DNA of 64,000 nt from Ktedonospora formicarum. GTDB lineage: Bacteria > Chloroflexota > Ktedonobacteria > Ktedonobacterales > Ktedonobacteraceae. The notes below the pieces were generated by a model. It did no database searches. It had not been told where the DNA came from and saw only the letters and a list, made by a program, of their open reading frames with translations. Below are positions 18,297 to 26,627 of the stretch, one piece after another (the first letter of the stretch is position 1; each line of letters starts with the position of its first letter). The DNA lies in contig NZ_BNJF01000002.1 of the NCBI RefSeq assembly GCF_016587355.1, positions 744,001-808,000 on the forward strand. Reading direction: 5' to 3'. The position numbers and the translations under genes were made by a program.

Positions 18297-20846
18297 CTAG
18301 CCTGTGACAATATTTATCAGACGGTTAGGCACATAAATGACGCGCTGAACAGGCTGACCCGCGATAAAGTGTTGAACGCGTTCGTTCGCCTGAGCCTGAC
18401 ACTGAATCTCCTCAGCGCTATTCGACGTGGCGACCTCAATGCTGGCACGCACTCGACCATTTACCTGTATAACAATGGTCACGCGGTTCGTCTGAATCAC
18501 CTCGGCATCATACACAGGCCAGGGAGTGATATGCACTGATTCCGTGTGCCCCAATTGCTCCCATAACTCTTCCGTGATATAGGGCGCATAGGGTGCCAGT
18601 AACAGCAGCAACGTCTCCAGTTCTGCCCGTGAGGCGTCGCCACGCTCCACCAGACCATTCAAGTACTCCATGGTGGCGGCAATAGCGGTATTATACTTGA
18701 GATTCGCAGTGTCCTCTCCCACGCGCTTAATAGCCAGATGCATCGCGCGTGTGGCTTCCGAAGAAGCTGGATTTGCCTTTGTGCTCTGACGCTGTTGTGT
18801 GACCAATCGCCAGACCCGGTCCAGAAAACGGACAACACCACCAATGCCCCGGTCGCTAAAATCACCACCAGCCTCATATGGACCCATAAACAGCAGGTAG
18901 ACACGAAAGGCGTCCGCGCCAAAGTGGTCTATATAATCATCAGGAACGATGATATTACCTCGCGATTTAGAGATCTTCGCTCCATCTCGCGTGATCAGGC
19001 CGTTAGCACGAAACTGCTTGAATGGCTCTTCGAAGTCCAGCAAGCCCAGGTCATGGAGGGCCAGGGTAATAAAGCGTGTATACATCAGGTGTAACACGCT
19101 GTGTTCCGCGCCGCCTATATACATATCTACGGGTAGCCATTTGCGCGCCAGTTCGGGATCCCATGCTTGGATATCGTCATGCTTTGAGAGGTAGCGCAGG
19201 TAATACCAGGCCGAATCCAGAAAGTTATCATTAACATCCGTTTCTCGACGCGCGGGCTTCCCACAGATGGGGCAGGTTGTATTCACGAACGACTCGATAT
19301 TCGCTAGCGGCGAGGCACCACTTCCTGTCGGCATCCAGTCTTCTACATCGGGCAACAAGACTGGTAGCTGCTCATCTGGCACCGGCACAGCCCCATGCTC
19401 AGGGCAATAAATTATCGGAATAGGTGGTCCCCAATAACGCTGGCGACTAATCAACCAGTCGCGCAAGCGATATGAGACGCGATGTCTCCCCAAACCCTGT
19501 ACAGAGGACCAGCTAATTATAGCCTCGCGGGCTTGCGCGCTGGTCAAGCCCGTGAACTCGCCTGAGTCATAGAGAATGCCGTCCTCTTCGTTGGCTTCTG
19601 CCTGTGCCGTGTTGGAAGCGGGGGTTCCATCACCTGAGCGAATAACAAAGCGTACAGGCAGACCTTGAGCGCGCGCGAAGACCATATCGGTCTGGTCATG
19701 CGCGGGAACTCCCATAATCGCACCCGTTCCATACCCTTCCAATACATAGTCTGTGATCCAGATGGGCAGCGACTCGCCTGTCAGAGGATGCCTCGCATAG
19801 GCACCAGTGAAGACTCCCGTCGCTCCTCGTTCTGCATCGACTGGCAGTTTGCTCACCTGTTCCTGGTAGACATGCACTTCTGTGCGCTGCTTTTCGCTCG
19901 TAATCACATCCACTAATGGGTGACGTGCGGCAAGCGCGACAAAGGTAACACCATAGATGGTATCAGGCCGTGTCGTATATGCCTGAATGCGCGTGCCCGG
20001 TATATTCACGACCTCCATCTCAAATTCCAATCCTTCGGAGCGACCAATCCAGTGACGTTGCAGGCTCTTTACTCGCTCGGACCAATCCAGAGTATCCAGA
20101 TCATCCAGCAGCTTCTGCGCGTACTTGGTGATTTTGAAGAACCACTGCTCCAACCAGCGTTTCTCTACGATAGTGTCGCAGCGCTCACAGTGCCCATTGA
20201 TTACCTGCTCATCTGCCAAAACTGTTTTATCCCTGGGGCACCAGTTTACGCTTGCGGCCTTGCGCTCGGCCAGCCCTGCTTTGAAGAGTTGCGTAAAGAT
20301 CCATTGCGTCCAGTGATAGTAGCTCGGTTCAGTGGTGTGGATTTCGCTTGACCAGTCGAAACGGTTACCGATACGCTTCAATTGCTGCTCACGGAAGTGC
20401 TCGATGTTGCGCCGAGTCAAAGCTTTTGGGTGTACACCTTGCTTAATCGCAAAATTCTCGCTATGGATGCCAAAGGCATCGAAACCTATCGGCTCAAAAA
20501 CATCGTAGCCCTGCATCGCCTTATAGCGCCCCTGAATATCCGCGCCGATATAGGAATACATATTGCCTACGTGCAATCCCTCGGCGGAGGGGTAGGGAAA
20601 CATCATCAGGTTATAGAATGGCTTGCGTGCGTTGCGCAGATCGACCTGATAAAGTTTGCTCATCTCCCAGCGCTCACGCCACTTTGCCTCAAAGCGCGCG
20701 AAGTCATAGCCTGGCTGGCGCACATGCGTGAATACTGAGGGAATAGTACCTGATTTAATTTCTTCAGACTCAAAATTTGTTCCAGGCTCTACTGACTGGG
20801 GTATGGCTTTACCCGAGACGCCTTCTGGGAACCGCGCCTGTGACAT
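18297..20846 (-). CDS. leuS: Leucyl-tRNA synthetase
   Basis: 849 residues; charges tRNA-Leu in the cytoplasm. Class I signature: HVGN in YPSAEGLHVGN at about residue 95 (the last position is Asn rather than the usual His) and KISKS at about 625. A zinc-binding-like CPRDK...CERC insertion is present, followed by the CP1 editing domain (TTRPDTIYGVTF; GTGAIMGVPAHDQTD). The anticodon-binding and C-terminal domains (PYAPYITEELWEQLGH; VQVNGRVRA-type strand) are complete. AGGAGG precedes the ATG. The leader carries a T-box. Confidence 0.97.
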   Translation of the reverse strand: MSQARFPEGVSGKAIPQSVEPGTNFESEEIKSGTIPSVFTHVRQPGYDFARFEAKWRERWEMSKLYQVDLRNARKPFYNLMMFPYPSAEGLHVGNMYSYIGADIQGRYKAMQGYDVFEPIGFDAFGIHSENFAIKQGVHPKALTRRNIEHFREQQLKRIGNRFDWSSEIHTTEPSYYHWTQWIFTQLFKAGLAERKAASVNWCPRDKTVLADEQVINGHCERCDTIVEKRWLEQWFFKITKYAQKLLDDLDTLDWSERVKSLQRHWIGRSEGLEFEMEVVNIPGTRIQAYTTRPDTIYGVTFVALAARHPLVDVITSEKQRTEVHVYQEQVSKLPVDAERGATGVFTGAYARHPLTGESLPIWITDYVLEGYGTGAIMGVPAHDQTDMVFARAQGLPVRFVIRSGDGTPASNTAQAEANEEDGILYDSGEFTGLTSAQAREAIISWSSVQGLGRHRVSYRLRDWLISRQRYWGPPIPIIYCPEHGAVPVPDEQLPVLLPDVEDWMPTGSGASPLANIESFVNTTCPICGKPARRETDVNDNFLDSAWYYLRYLSKHDDIQAWDPELARKWLPVDMYIGGAEHSVLHLMYTRFITLALHDLGLLDFEEPFKQFRANGLITRDGAKISKSRGNIIVPDDYIDHFGADAFRVYLLFMGPYEAGGDFSDRGIGGVVRFLDRVWRLVTQQRQSTKANPASSEATRAMHLAIKRVGEDTANLKYNTAIAATMEYLNGLVERGDASRAELETLLLLLAPYAPYITEELWEQLGHTESVHITPWPVYDAEVIQTNRVTIVIQVNGRVRASIEVATSNSAEEIQCQAQANERVQHFIAGQPVQRVIYVPNRLINIVTG

Positions 20847-20904
20847 AAGGTCCTCCTACTGACTAAGCAAACTGTAGAACGGAACAGAGAATAGGCGCGG
20901 AGGG

Positions 20905-21180
20905 CATAAAAAAGCACCTCCGCCTATGCAGGGCGAAAAGTGCGGACAGGCCCACCTTCGCGGTACCACCATGCTTCACCATTATCTTGCGATAATGGCC
21001 TTAAAGGGTATGGATATTACCCATGCTCAGTAACGGGAGCATCCCGGCAGGAACTACCAGCGTTCGCATGAACGTTTCACTCCTGCGGCTTGCGAGGGAG
21101 CTTCAGACAACACTCTGATGCTGGCTCACAGCTGCCGCCAGCTCTCTGAAATCGCTATGTGCCCTACTTTCCTCGTTCTT
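20905..21180 (-). promoter_or_regulatory. T-box leader of leuS
   Basis: Read on the minus strand, a Stem I segment carries GAAAGTAGGG, AGAGAGCTGGCGG and GTGAGCCAGC. The antiterminator bulge GGTGGTACCGCG is at 20959-20970, and a terminator stem (GCAC...GTGC) ends in six T's near 20907-20912. The UGGU of the bulge would pair with the ACCA end of a tRNA with discriminator A, as tRNA-Leu has. A CTC triplet at 21098-21100 in the specifier region fits leucine. Uncharged tRNA-Leu should therefore allow read-through into leuS. The specifier choice is inference. Confidence 0.92.
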
Positions 21181-21396
21181 GACCTTTTCCTTCTTGGAAA
21201 ACCTGAGCGCATTCAGGTTGATATTAAACATGTATTACTCTTAGTATAGCTAGCGTAACCTAGATGTTGCGATTTGTCAATCCTTTTTATTAGATACCCT
21301 CTTAACTTTCCAATTCTCGCTGACACTGAAATCGGTGTGCCGAAGACGCGAAAGTTCGCTTGGGAGCTGAGGGTTGTTAAGAGCATATCTAAGCTC

Positions 21397-21425
21397 TTGA
21401 CAATCACGCTTTTCGCTGCTATATA
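21397..21425 (+). promoter_or_regulatory. Promoter of the PadR operon
   Basis: TTGACA at 21397-21402, a 17-bp spacer and TATATA at 21420-21425. The -10 lies inside the left arm of the downstream palindrome. Confidence 0.7.
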
Positions 21426-21456
21426 TATGAGTATAATATATATTCCATATATATAG
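21419..21456. promoter_or_regulatory. Inverted-repeat operator, probably for PadR
   Basis: Perfect 11-bp arms, CTATATATATG at 21419-21429 and its complement at 21446-21456, 16 bp apart. They overlap the -10 box and end next to the ribosome-binding site of the padR-like gene. AT-rich dyads of this kind are typical PadR targets, so autorepression is likely. Confidence 0.6.
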
Positions 21457-21465
21457 GTGAAAGAA

Positions 21466-22020
21466 ATGGGAAAAGAAAATAAGAGCCGCTTTGCATTGTT
21501 AGGCATTCTAAGCCTCGCACCAGCTTCTGGCTATGACATAAAGAAGACCGTTGAATATAGTGTGGGCAACTTCTGGAGCGAGAATTATCCGCAGATTTAT
21601 CCCATGCTTAAGCAATTGGAGCAGGAAGGCCTGACGCATAGTTCTGTTGAGAAGCAGGAAGGTCGCCCTGATAAGCATATCTATACACTAACAGAAGCGG
21701 GTTGGGAGGCTCTCAAAGCCTGGTTAAGTGAGCCCTTCGAATATCAACGCGAACGAAATGAATTGCTACTCAAGCTCTTCTTTGGCTATCTCAATCCTAC
21801 AGCTATCAGCTTGGAACATGTACGACGTCACCGCGCTATGCAGGAGCAATTACTGGCTCATTATCAGAGCATCGAGGATGAGCTTCGAGCTAATGATAGC
21901 GAGAGCTCACATTTCTCCTACTGGTTGATTACTCTGAGCTATGGTCGCCATATTTCCAGAGCTTTGCTCGCATGGTGCGATGAGACGTTAGAGATCCTTG
22001 ACAAGTTACAAAAATCTTAA
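21466..22020 (+). CDS. PadR-family transcriptional regulator
   Basis: 184 residues from ATG 21466 (AGGTGA upstream); an in-frame GTG at 21457 is less likely. N-terminal winged helix: ALLGILSLAPASGYDIKK, then YPQIYPMLKQLEQEGL and GRPDKHIYTLTEAG, the PadR hallmark. The C-terminal half is a helical dimerisation region of the PadR-s1/VirR type. First gene of a three-gene operon with a membrane protein and a carotenoid oxygenase; it probably represses all three in response to an unknown small molecule. Confidence 0.93.
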   Translation: MGKENKSRFALLGILSLAPASGYDIKKTVEYSVGNFWSENYPQIYPMLKQLEQEGLTHSSVEKQEGRPDKHIYTLTEAGWEALKAWLSEPFEYQRERNELLLKLFFGYLNPTAISLEHVRRHRAMQEQLLAHYQSIEDELRANDSESSHFSYWLITLSYGRHISRALLAWCDETLEILDKLQKS

Positions 22021-22057
22021 CCTATAGCTGGATTTTACAGAGAAGAAGGTTCTAAAA

Positions 22058-22744
22058 ATGAATGACAGCGCGTTTTCTAAACAATCCACAGCCCCCACGA
22101 GCCCAACCCTTAAAGGGGCTCTCAGAAGCCTGATTTTGAGCCTGCTCATTAATGTAGGCTTTCCGCTCTTGCTCATCTATATATTGACCACGTATATGCA
22201 TACCAGCGAGTTTATCGCGCTGAGCCTCGCCTCGCTGGTGCCAATTGTGGATAGTGTAGTGGAGATTCTACGGCATCGTCGCCTGGACTTGATTGCTGTC
22301 TTTTTTCTACTGGGGACCTCAACCAGTATTCTGGCCCTTGTGCTGGGCGGGCCTATTCAGTTGTTAATCATCCGCGAATCATTCTTCTCTGGTGCGCTCG
22401 GATTGATCTGCCTCCTCTCGCTGATTGTTTTCCCGCGCCCACTGATGTTCTATGTTGGTCGGCAAATGCTTACGGGCAATGATCCCGTACGCCTTCAGCG
22501 CTTTAATGAGAATTGGCAAAATCCTACAATGCGCGCTAGTCATCGTCTTGTGACCTCTGTTTGGGGAGTAGCACTCATAGGTGAATTTCTGGTTCGCATT
22601 GTGTTGGCCCTGACGCTTCCTACAACCATAGCATTCTCACTCGGTAGCACTATCCTTACCATCACACTGGCTGCTACATTCTTTTGGACCTTTGTCTACA
22701 TTGCTCGAATGCGCCGTAAGCTAGCAGCAACTGAAACAAAGTAA
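22058..22744 (+). CDS. VC0807-like integral membrane protein
   Basis: 228 residues with about six membrane segments. SLLINVGFPLLLIYIL, SLASLVPIVDSVVEILRHRRLDLIAVFFLLG and PRPLMFYVGRQ resemble the VC0807-family membrane proteins, whose role is unknown. It lies 37 bp after the PadR gene, with AGAAGAAGG before the ATG. Such proteins often sit beside PadR or TetR repressors. A transport or stress function is only a guess. Confidence 0.78.
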   Translation: MNDSAFSKQSTAPTSPTLKGALRSLILSLLINVGFPLLLIYILTTYMHTSEFIALSLASLVPIVDSVVEILRHRRLDLIAVFFLLGTSTSILALVLGGPIQLLIIRESFFSGALGLICLLSLIVFPRPLMFYVGRQMLTGNDPVRLQRFNENWQNPTMRASHRLVTSVWGVALIGEFLVRIVLALTLPTTIAFSLGSTILTITLAATFFWTFVYIARMRRKLAATETK

Positions 22745-22780
22745 TATATAGTTTCATTCAGGCTAAGGAGATTTCCAATT

Positions 22781-24217
22781 ATGTCTCAGACGCTATCACA
22801 AGCCTCTTCATTTTTTGCCCCTGGATACTCTTCTCTGGAACAAGAGGTGGTTCTGGATCGCCTGCCAGTAAGCGGCACCATTCCACATTGGTTGGAGGGC
22901 TCACTACTCCGCAATGGTCCCGCTAAGTTCGAGATGGGCCAACAAAACTTTCGCCACTGGTTCGACGGCTTCGGTATGCTACATCGCTTTACCTTTCAAC
23001 AGGGTCAGATCTCATACGCGAACAAATTTCTACGCAGCGATAGCTATGTCCAATCAATGGAAGAGGGGCGCATTGTTGGATCATCCTTTGGTACCGATCC
23101 TTGTAAGGCCGTGTTTAAGAAGACACAGAGCGTCTTAATCAATACCAATGTGAGCGTTGATCAGATGGTAGGGCAATTTGTAGCGATGACTGAATCCCCC
23201 ATTCCTGTACGCTTTGATCCTCATACCCTGGATACTTTAGGCGTTGTTGAGTATGACGACCGTCTTACCGGACATCATGGCTGCGCGCATCCTCATCACG
23301 ATGGCACAGCGCGCATTCTGAGCTTTATGACAGAGTTTGGCCCTCAATGCGAGTTTAAGGTCTTCGCCATTGAGAATGATAGCGCGCCACATCGTACCCC
23401 GATTGGCTCCTATCCAGTCACAATGCCACCTTACATCCATAGCTTTAGTATTAGCGAGCATTACATCATCATTGCCGAATATCCGTATCGGCTAAATCCG
23501 TTGAGCTTGCAGTCAGGCAAGGCATATGTCGAAAACCTCCAATGGTTGCCAGAGGAGGGAGCACGCTTTGTTGTCATGGATAAGCAAGATGGGAGTATAG
23601 TGCGTATTTTTAGCACTGACGCTTTCTTTTGTTTCCATCACATCAACTCATTTGAGCAAGATGGTGACATCTTTGTGGATCTTGTGGCATATTCAGATGC
23701 CACGATTGTAAAGGGTCTCTATCTAGATCAGTTGCGCGGTATCTCACAAGAGATTCCAACACAGCAACCCAGTGAATTCAGACGCTATCATTTACCCCTG
23801 AGTAGTAAGACTGAAGTGGCTAGCTATGAGCACATAACAAATGCCAGGATTGAGCTTCCAACGATCAATTACCAAAGCTACAATGCTCGTGACTATAGCA
23901 TAGCTTACGGAGTTTGCACTGATTGGGAGCATCCCGAGGTCGTCTCCAATCAGCTTGTCCGTATAGATGCTCGTCAGAAAAAAGCGCTTACCTGGTCTGA
24001 GGAAGGCTGCTATCCGGGCGAACCAATCTTCGTTGAGGCGCCAGAGGCTCGGGCTGAAGATGATGGTGTCGTACTCTCTGTCGTTTTAAACGGCAAGAAA
24101 GGCAACTCATTTCTGCTCGTTTTAGACGCCCACACCTTCCATGAGATTGGTCGCGCCGAAGTCCCACATCATATTCCCTTCGGCTTCCATGGGCTCTTCT
24201 TCCCAGGTATCCATTAA
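22781..24217 (+). CDS. Carotenoid oxygenase (RPE65/CCD family)
   Basis: 478 residues, full length for the family. A non-heme iron enzyme that cleaves polyene double bonds with O2. The four iron-binding histidines are recognisable at about 171 (CAHPHHDG), 219 (YIHSFSIS), 285 (FHHINSFE) and 469 (GFHGLFFPG). The N-terminal PVSGTIPHWLEGSLLRNGPAKFE and WFDGFGMLHRF blocks are typical. Third gene of the PadR operon (AAGGAG upstream of the ATG), so cleavage of a carotenoid or related polyene is regulated by that repressor. Substrate unknown. Confidence 0.94.
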   Translation: MSQTLSQASSFFAPGYSSLEQEVVLDRLPVSGTIPHWLEGSLLRNGPAKFEMGQQNFRHWFDGFGMLHRFTFQQGQISYANKFLRSDSYVQSMEEGRIVGSSFGTDPCKAVFKKTQSVLINTNVSVDQMVGQFVAMTESPIPVRFDPHTLDTLGVVEYDDRLTGHHGCAHPHHDGTARILSFMTEFGPQCEFKVFAIENDSAPHRTPIGSYPVTMPPYIHSFSISEHYIIIAEYPYRLNPLSLQSGKAYVENLQWLPEEGARFVVMDKQDGSIVRIFSTDAFFCFHHINSFEQDGDIFVDLVAYSDATIVKGLYLDQLRGISQEIPTQQPSEFRRYHLPLSSKTEVASYEHITNARIELPTINYQSYNARDYSIAYGVCTDWEHPEVVSNQLVRIDARQKKALTWSEEGCYPGEPIFVEAPEARAEDDGVVLSVVLNGKKGNSFLLVLDAHTFHEIGRAEVPHHIPFGFHGLFFPGIH

Positions 24218-24226
24218 TAGAGAAAC

Positions 24227-24266
24227 AAAGGAAGAGCAATCGACGTGCGCCGATTGCTCTTCCTTT
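24227..24266. terminator. Bidirectional terminator
   Basis: 16-bp perfect stem (24227-24242/24251-24266) between convergent genes; CATATTTG follows on the plus strand. Confidence 0.75.
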
Positions 24267-24299
24267 CATATTTGAAGTGGCTAAAGCCAATCAAAAACG

Positions 24300-24710
24300 T
24301 TATTTTCGCTCAAGAATGAAGACAGGAATCTCGCGACTCGTCTTCTCTTCGTAATCGCCGTAAGGAGTAAAAATCTTCTTTGCCGCCTCAAAAGCCTTCG
24401 CGCGCTCCTCGCCTGACAACTCTCTGGCCGTAGCCGCAAACTTCTCTTTACCAACCTCAATCGTTATATCAGGATTGGCCTTCAGGTTGTAATACCACAG
24501 TGGATGTTTGGGCGCGCCACCCTTGGAAGCCACGGCAAGATAACTCTCCCCATAAGGAACGGACATCAATGGGAAGATACGCTCCTGACCCGATTTCGCG
24601 CCCTTCGTTGTGATTAGGATCAGGGGTGCCCAGCCTGGAACCTGTCCCCCATTCGCACGGAACTCCTTAATTACATTTATGTTTCGTTCAATAAAATCTT
24701 TATCTTCCAT
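24300..24710 (-). CDS. Deazaflavin (F420)-dependent nitroreductase-family protein
   Basis: 136 residues, a split beta-barrel of the DDN/F420H2-dependent reductase family. Family motifs: LILITTKGAKSGQERIFPL, GESYLAVASKGGAPKHPLWYYNLKANP and EVGKEKFAATARELSGEER. It uses F420H2 or acts as an F420-dependent quinone reductase. Its neighbour is a luciferase-like enzyme that probably also uses F420. Confidence 0.9.
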   Translation of the reverse strand: MEDKDFIERNINVIKEFRANGGQVPGWAPLILITTKGAKSGQERIFPLMSVPYGESYLAVASKGGAPKHPLWYYNLKANPDITIEVGKEKFAATARELSGEERAKAFEAAKKIFTPYGDYEEKTSREIPVFILERK

Positions 24711-24794
24711 ACTGAATTTCTCCTTTTGTTGAAATTAAAGGTGTACATGATGCACCCTATCTTTACATTGCTCCTATATCTATTATTAGAAGTA

Positions 24795-24858
24795 AGCAAA
24801 AGGGAATAATGCACATCTCATATTAACACACACAAGATGTGCATTATTCCCTTTTGCT
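24795..24858 (-). terminator. 24-bp perfect hairpin between two F420-type genes
   Basis: Arms 24795-24818 and 24835-24858 pair without mismatch around a 16-nt loop, 28 bases after the stop of the luciferase-like gene. There is no T-run after it on the minus strand, so it may be an RNase-resistant 3' end rather than an intrinsic terminator. Confidence 0.65.
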
Positions 24859-24885
24859 ATGATACTTTTTTGGAGATAAATCAAG

Positions 24886-25830
24886 TTAACGCATACATGT
24901 CTCGGCAAAGAGGCGCAGAGACTCAAGCTTTGTAGCATCCTCAAAGCGAATGATCAGCTCTTGAATTCCCGCCTCCTCATACTCGGCAATGCGTGCCCGA
25001 ATCGCGTCTGGTGTGCCAATCAAAGCACGCTGGCGCACCTCATCAACATTCTGCTGCAAGCGCTCCGGTAGCTTCGCTACAGCCTCGGCGTCGGTAGCCG
25101 CGATGGCACAGTCATCTACAATTGCGGTGCGCTTAATACTATTGTAATCGCGACCCAGAGACTCACAATGCCCTTTGAGCACCTCTAACTTATGCTTGAT
25201 ATTCTCGATGGTTCCACCCAGGTTGCAGGCATCACCATATTGGGCAACCAGCTTGAGGGTGACCTTTTCGCCACTACCACCTATAAGAATAGGAATGTGT
25301 GGCTTCTGCACACCTTTAGGCTGGTTAATCGCTCCGCGCACCTGGTAGTACTTGCCCTCGAAATAGGCCTCTTCCTGGCTCCACATGGCATGGATTACCT
25401 GGAGAGCCTCGCGCAGGTGGCGCAAGCGATCTGGAGCTGAAGGATAGGGATAGCCATACGCATTATACTCATGCTCGTACCAACCCGCGCCAATGCCGAG
25501 CACCAAACGACCGTGACTCATCACATCCACCGTGCTCGCCATCTTGGCTAGCAGGGCAGGATTACGATAGCTATTGCAGGTGACAATTTGTCCCACACGC
25601 ACCCGCTTGGTATCACGTGCTAGCGCCGCTGTGCTCGTCCAACACTCGAAGGTTACCTCTTGTGTTGGCGTGGGAACCGTGTGAAAGTGATCATAGAGCC
25701 AGATAGATGAAAAGTCGAGCGCCTCAGCCTCTTGCGCCACACGCGTCATCGCTTCATACGCCTCAACAGGATCGGGAATATCCACTAAATCCATCTTCCA
25801 ACCTTGAGGCACAATTACACCAAACTCCAT
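24886..25830 (-). CDS. LLM-class F420-dependent oxidoreductase
   Basis: 314 residues, a luciferase-like TIM barrel. FSSIWLYDHFHT, RVRVGQIVTCNSYRNPALLAKMASTVDVMSHGRLVLGIGAGWYEHEY and PILIGGSGEKVTLKLVAQYGD are the standard F420-binding blocks of this class. It oxidises or reduces an organic substrate using F420 (possibly FMN). Monocistronic, adjacent to the DDN-type gene in the same orientation. Confidence 0.93.
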   Translation of the reverse strand: MEFGVIVPQGWKMDLVDIPDPVEAYEAMTRVAQEAEALDFSSIWLYDHFHTVPTPTQEVTFECWTSTAALARDTKRVRVGQIVTCNSYRNPALLAKMASTVDVMSHGRLVLGIGAGWYEHEYNAYGYPYPSAPDRLRHLREALQVIHAMWSQEEAYFEGKYYQVRGAINQPKGVQKPHIPILIGGSGEKVTLKLVAQYGDACNLGGTIENIKHKLEVLKGHCESLGRDYNSIKRTAIVDDCAIAATDAEAVAKLPERLQQNVDEVRQRALIGTPDAIRARIAEYEEAGIQELIIRFEDATKLESLRLFAETCMR

Positions 25831-25953
25831 AGTTTTTGCTCTCCTTTTGCTTCAACCACCATGTAATTCATGTTGGCAACTTCATTATACGCTGAAAAAG
25901 CGAAGCTATCAGATAGCTATAGGAGAATGGGGATATATTCGGAAGCTGCAAAC

Positions 25954-26622
25954 TCATGCCCGCAGGCGAGCCAGCCGTGCCATACGTCGCTGATGACGCC
26001 GCTCTTGTTGACGACGCTTTCTAAGTTGCCAGATGCCAAAGAGGATAATAAGCACCGCGACGATCACAATACCCATACGCTGAAAGATTGTTTCCAGCGC
26101 TTCCACTTCGACGGCAATAAAATAGCCCACCAGACTATAAACGGTATTCCAGGTCAGAGCCGCTATCACTTCAAAGACAAGAAAGCGCGCATAGGGCATC
26201 CTCGTCAGGCCTGCGCTGATGGCGACAAACGAGCGGAGATGACCTACTACGTGCGAAAAGAGAATAGCCTTACCACCATGCTTATAAAGCAAGATTCGTG
26301 CGAGACGTAAACGCCCACCAATTCTCAAGCGCCGCCCTAAAGCGCTCGCGCTCAAGCGCTGCAACGGACGTTCAAGCGCGTAACGTCCCAACAGGTAATC
26401 AATATGATAGCCAACGATTGTTCCCAGGGTCGCCCAGAAAATGACCAGGCCAAGGTTTAACGTACCAAGACGCGCGTAGAAAGCTCCGAGCAGTGCCAGC
26501 GAGTTACCCGGCATCACCAGCCCCAACAAAGCAGTGTTCTCAGAGAGCGTGCTTAAGAAGACGATCAGGTAACCATACTGGTTATAGAAGAGCTTCAACC
26601 ACTCTATCACACTTTGTAGCAT
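25954..26622 (-). CDS. DedA/VTT-family membrane protein
   Basis: 222 residues with four to five membrane segments. The DedA/SNARE-associated core is clear: NTALLGLVMPGNSLALLGAFYARLG, GYHIDYLLGRY, and HGGKAILFSHVVGHLRSFVAISAGLTRMPYARF. The C terminus is strongly basic. Family members move or scramble phospholipids or undecaprenyl phosphate. Its ribosome-binding site (GGAGGAGATTT) lies inside the end of the upstream Gly/Gln-rich gene, 5 bp away, so the two are probably translated together. Confidence 0.9.
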   Translation of the reverse strand: MLQSVIEWLKLFYNQYGYLIVFLSTLSENTALLGLVMPGNSLALLGAFYARLGTLNLGLVIFWATLGTIVGYHIDYLLGRYALERPLQRLSASALGRRLRIGGRLRLARILLYKHGGKAILFSHVVGHLRSFVAISAGLTRMPYARFLVFEVIAALTWNTVYSLVGYFIAVEVEALETIFQRMGIVIVAVLIILFGIWQLRKRRQQERRHQRRMARLARLRA

Positions 26623-26627
26623 ACGCT

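Noticed and set aside
21419-21456. Terminator before the PadR gene
   Set aside because: The dyad is purely AT and overlaps the -10 box, which fits an operator better than a terminator.
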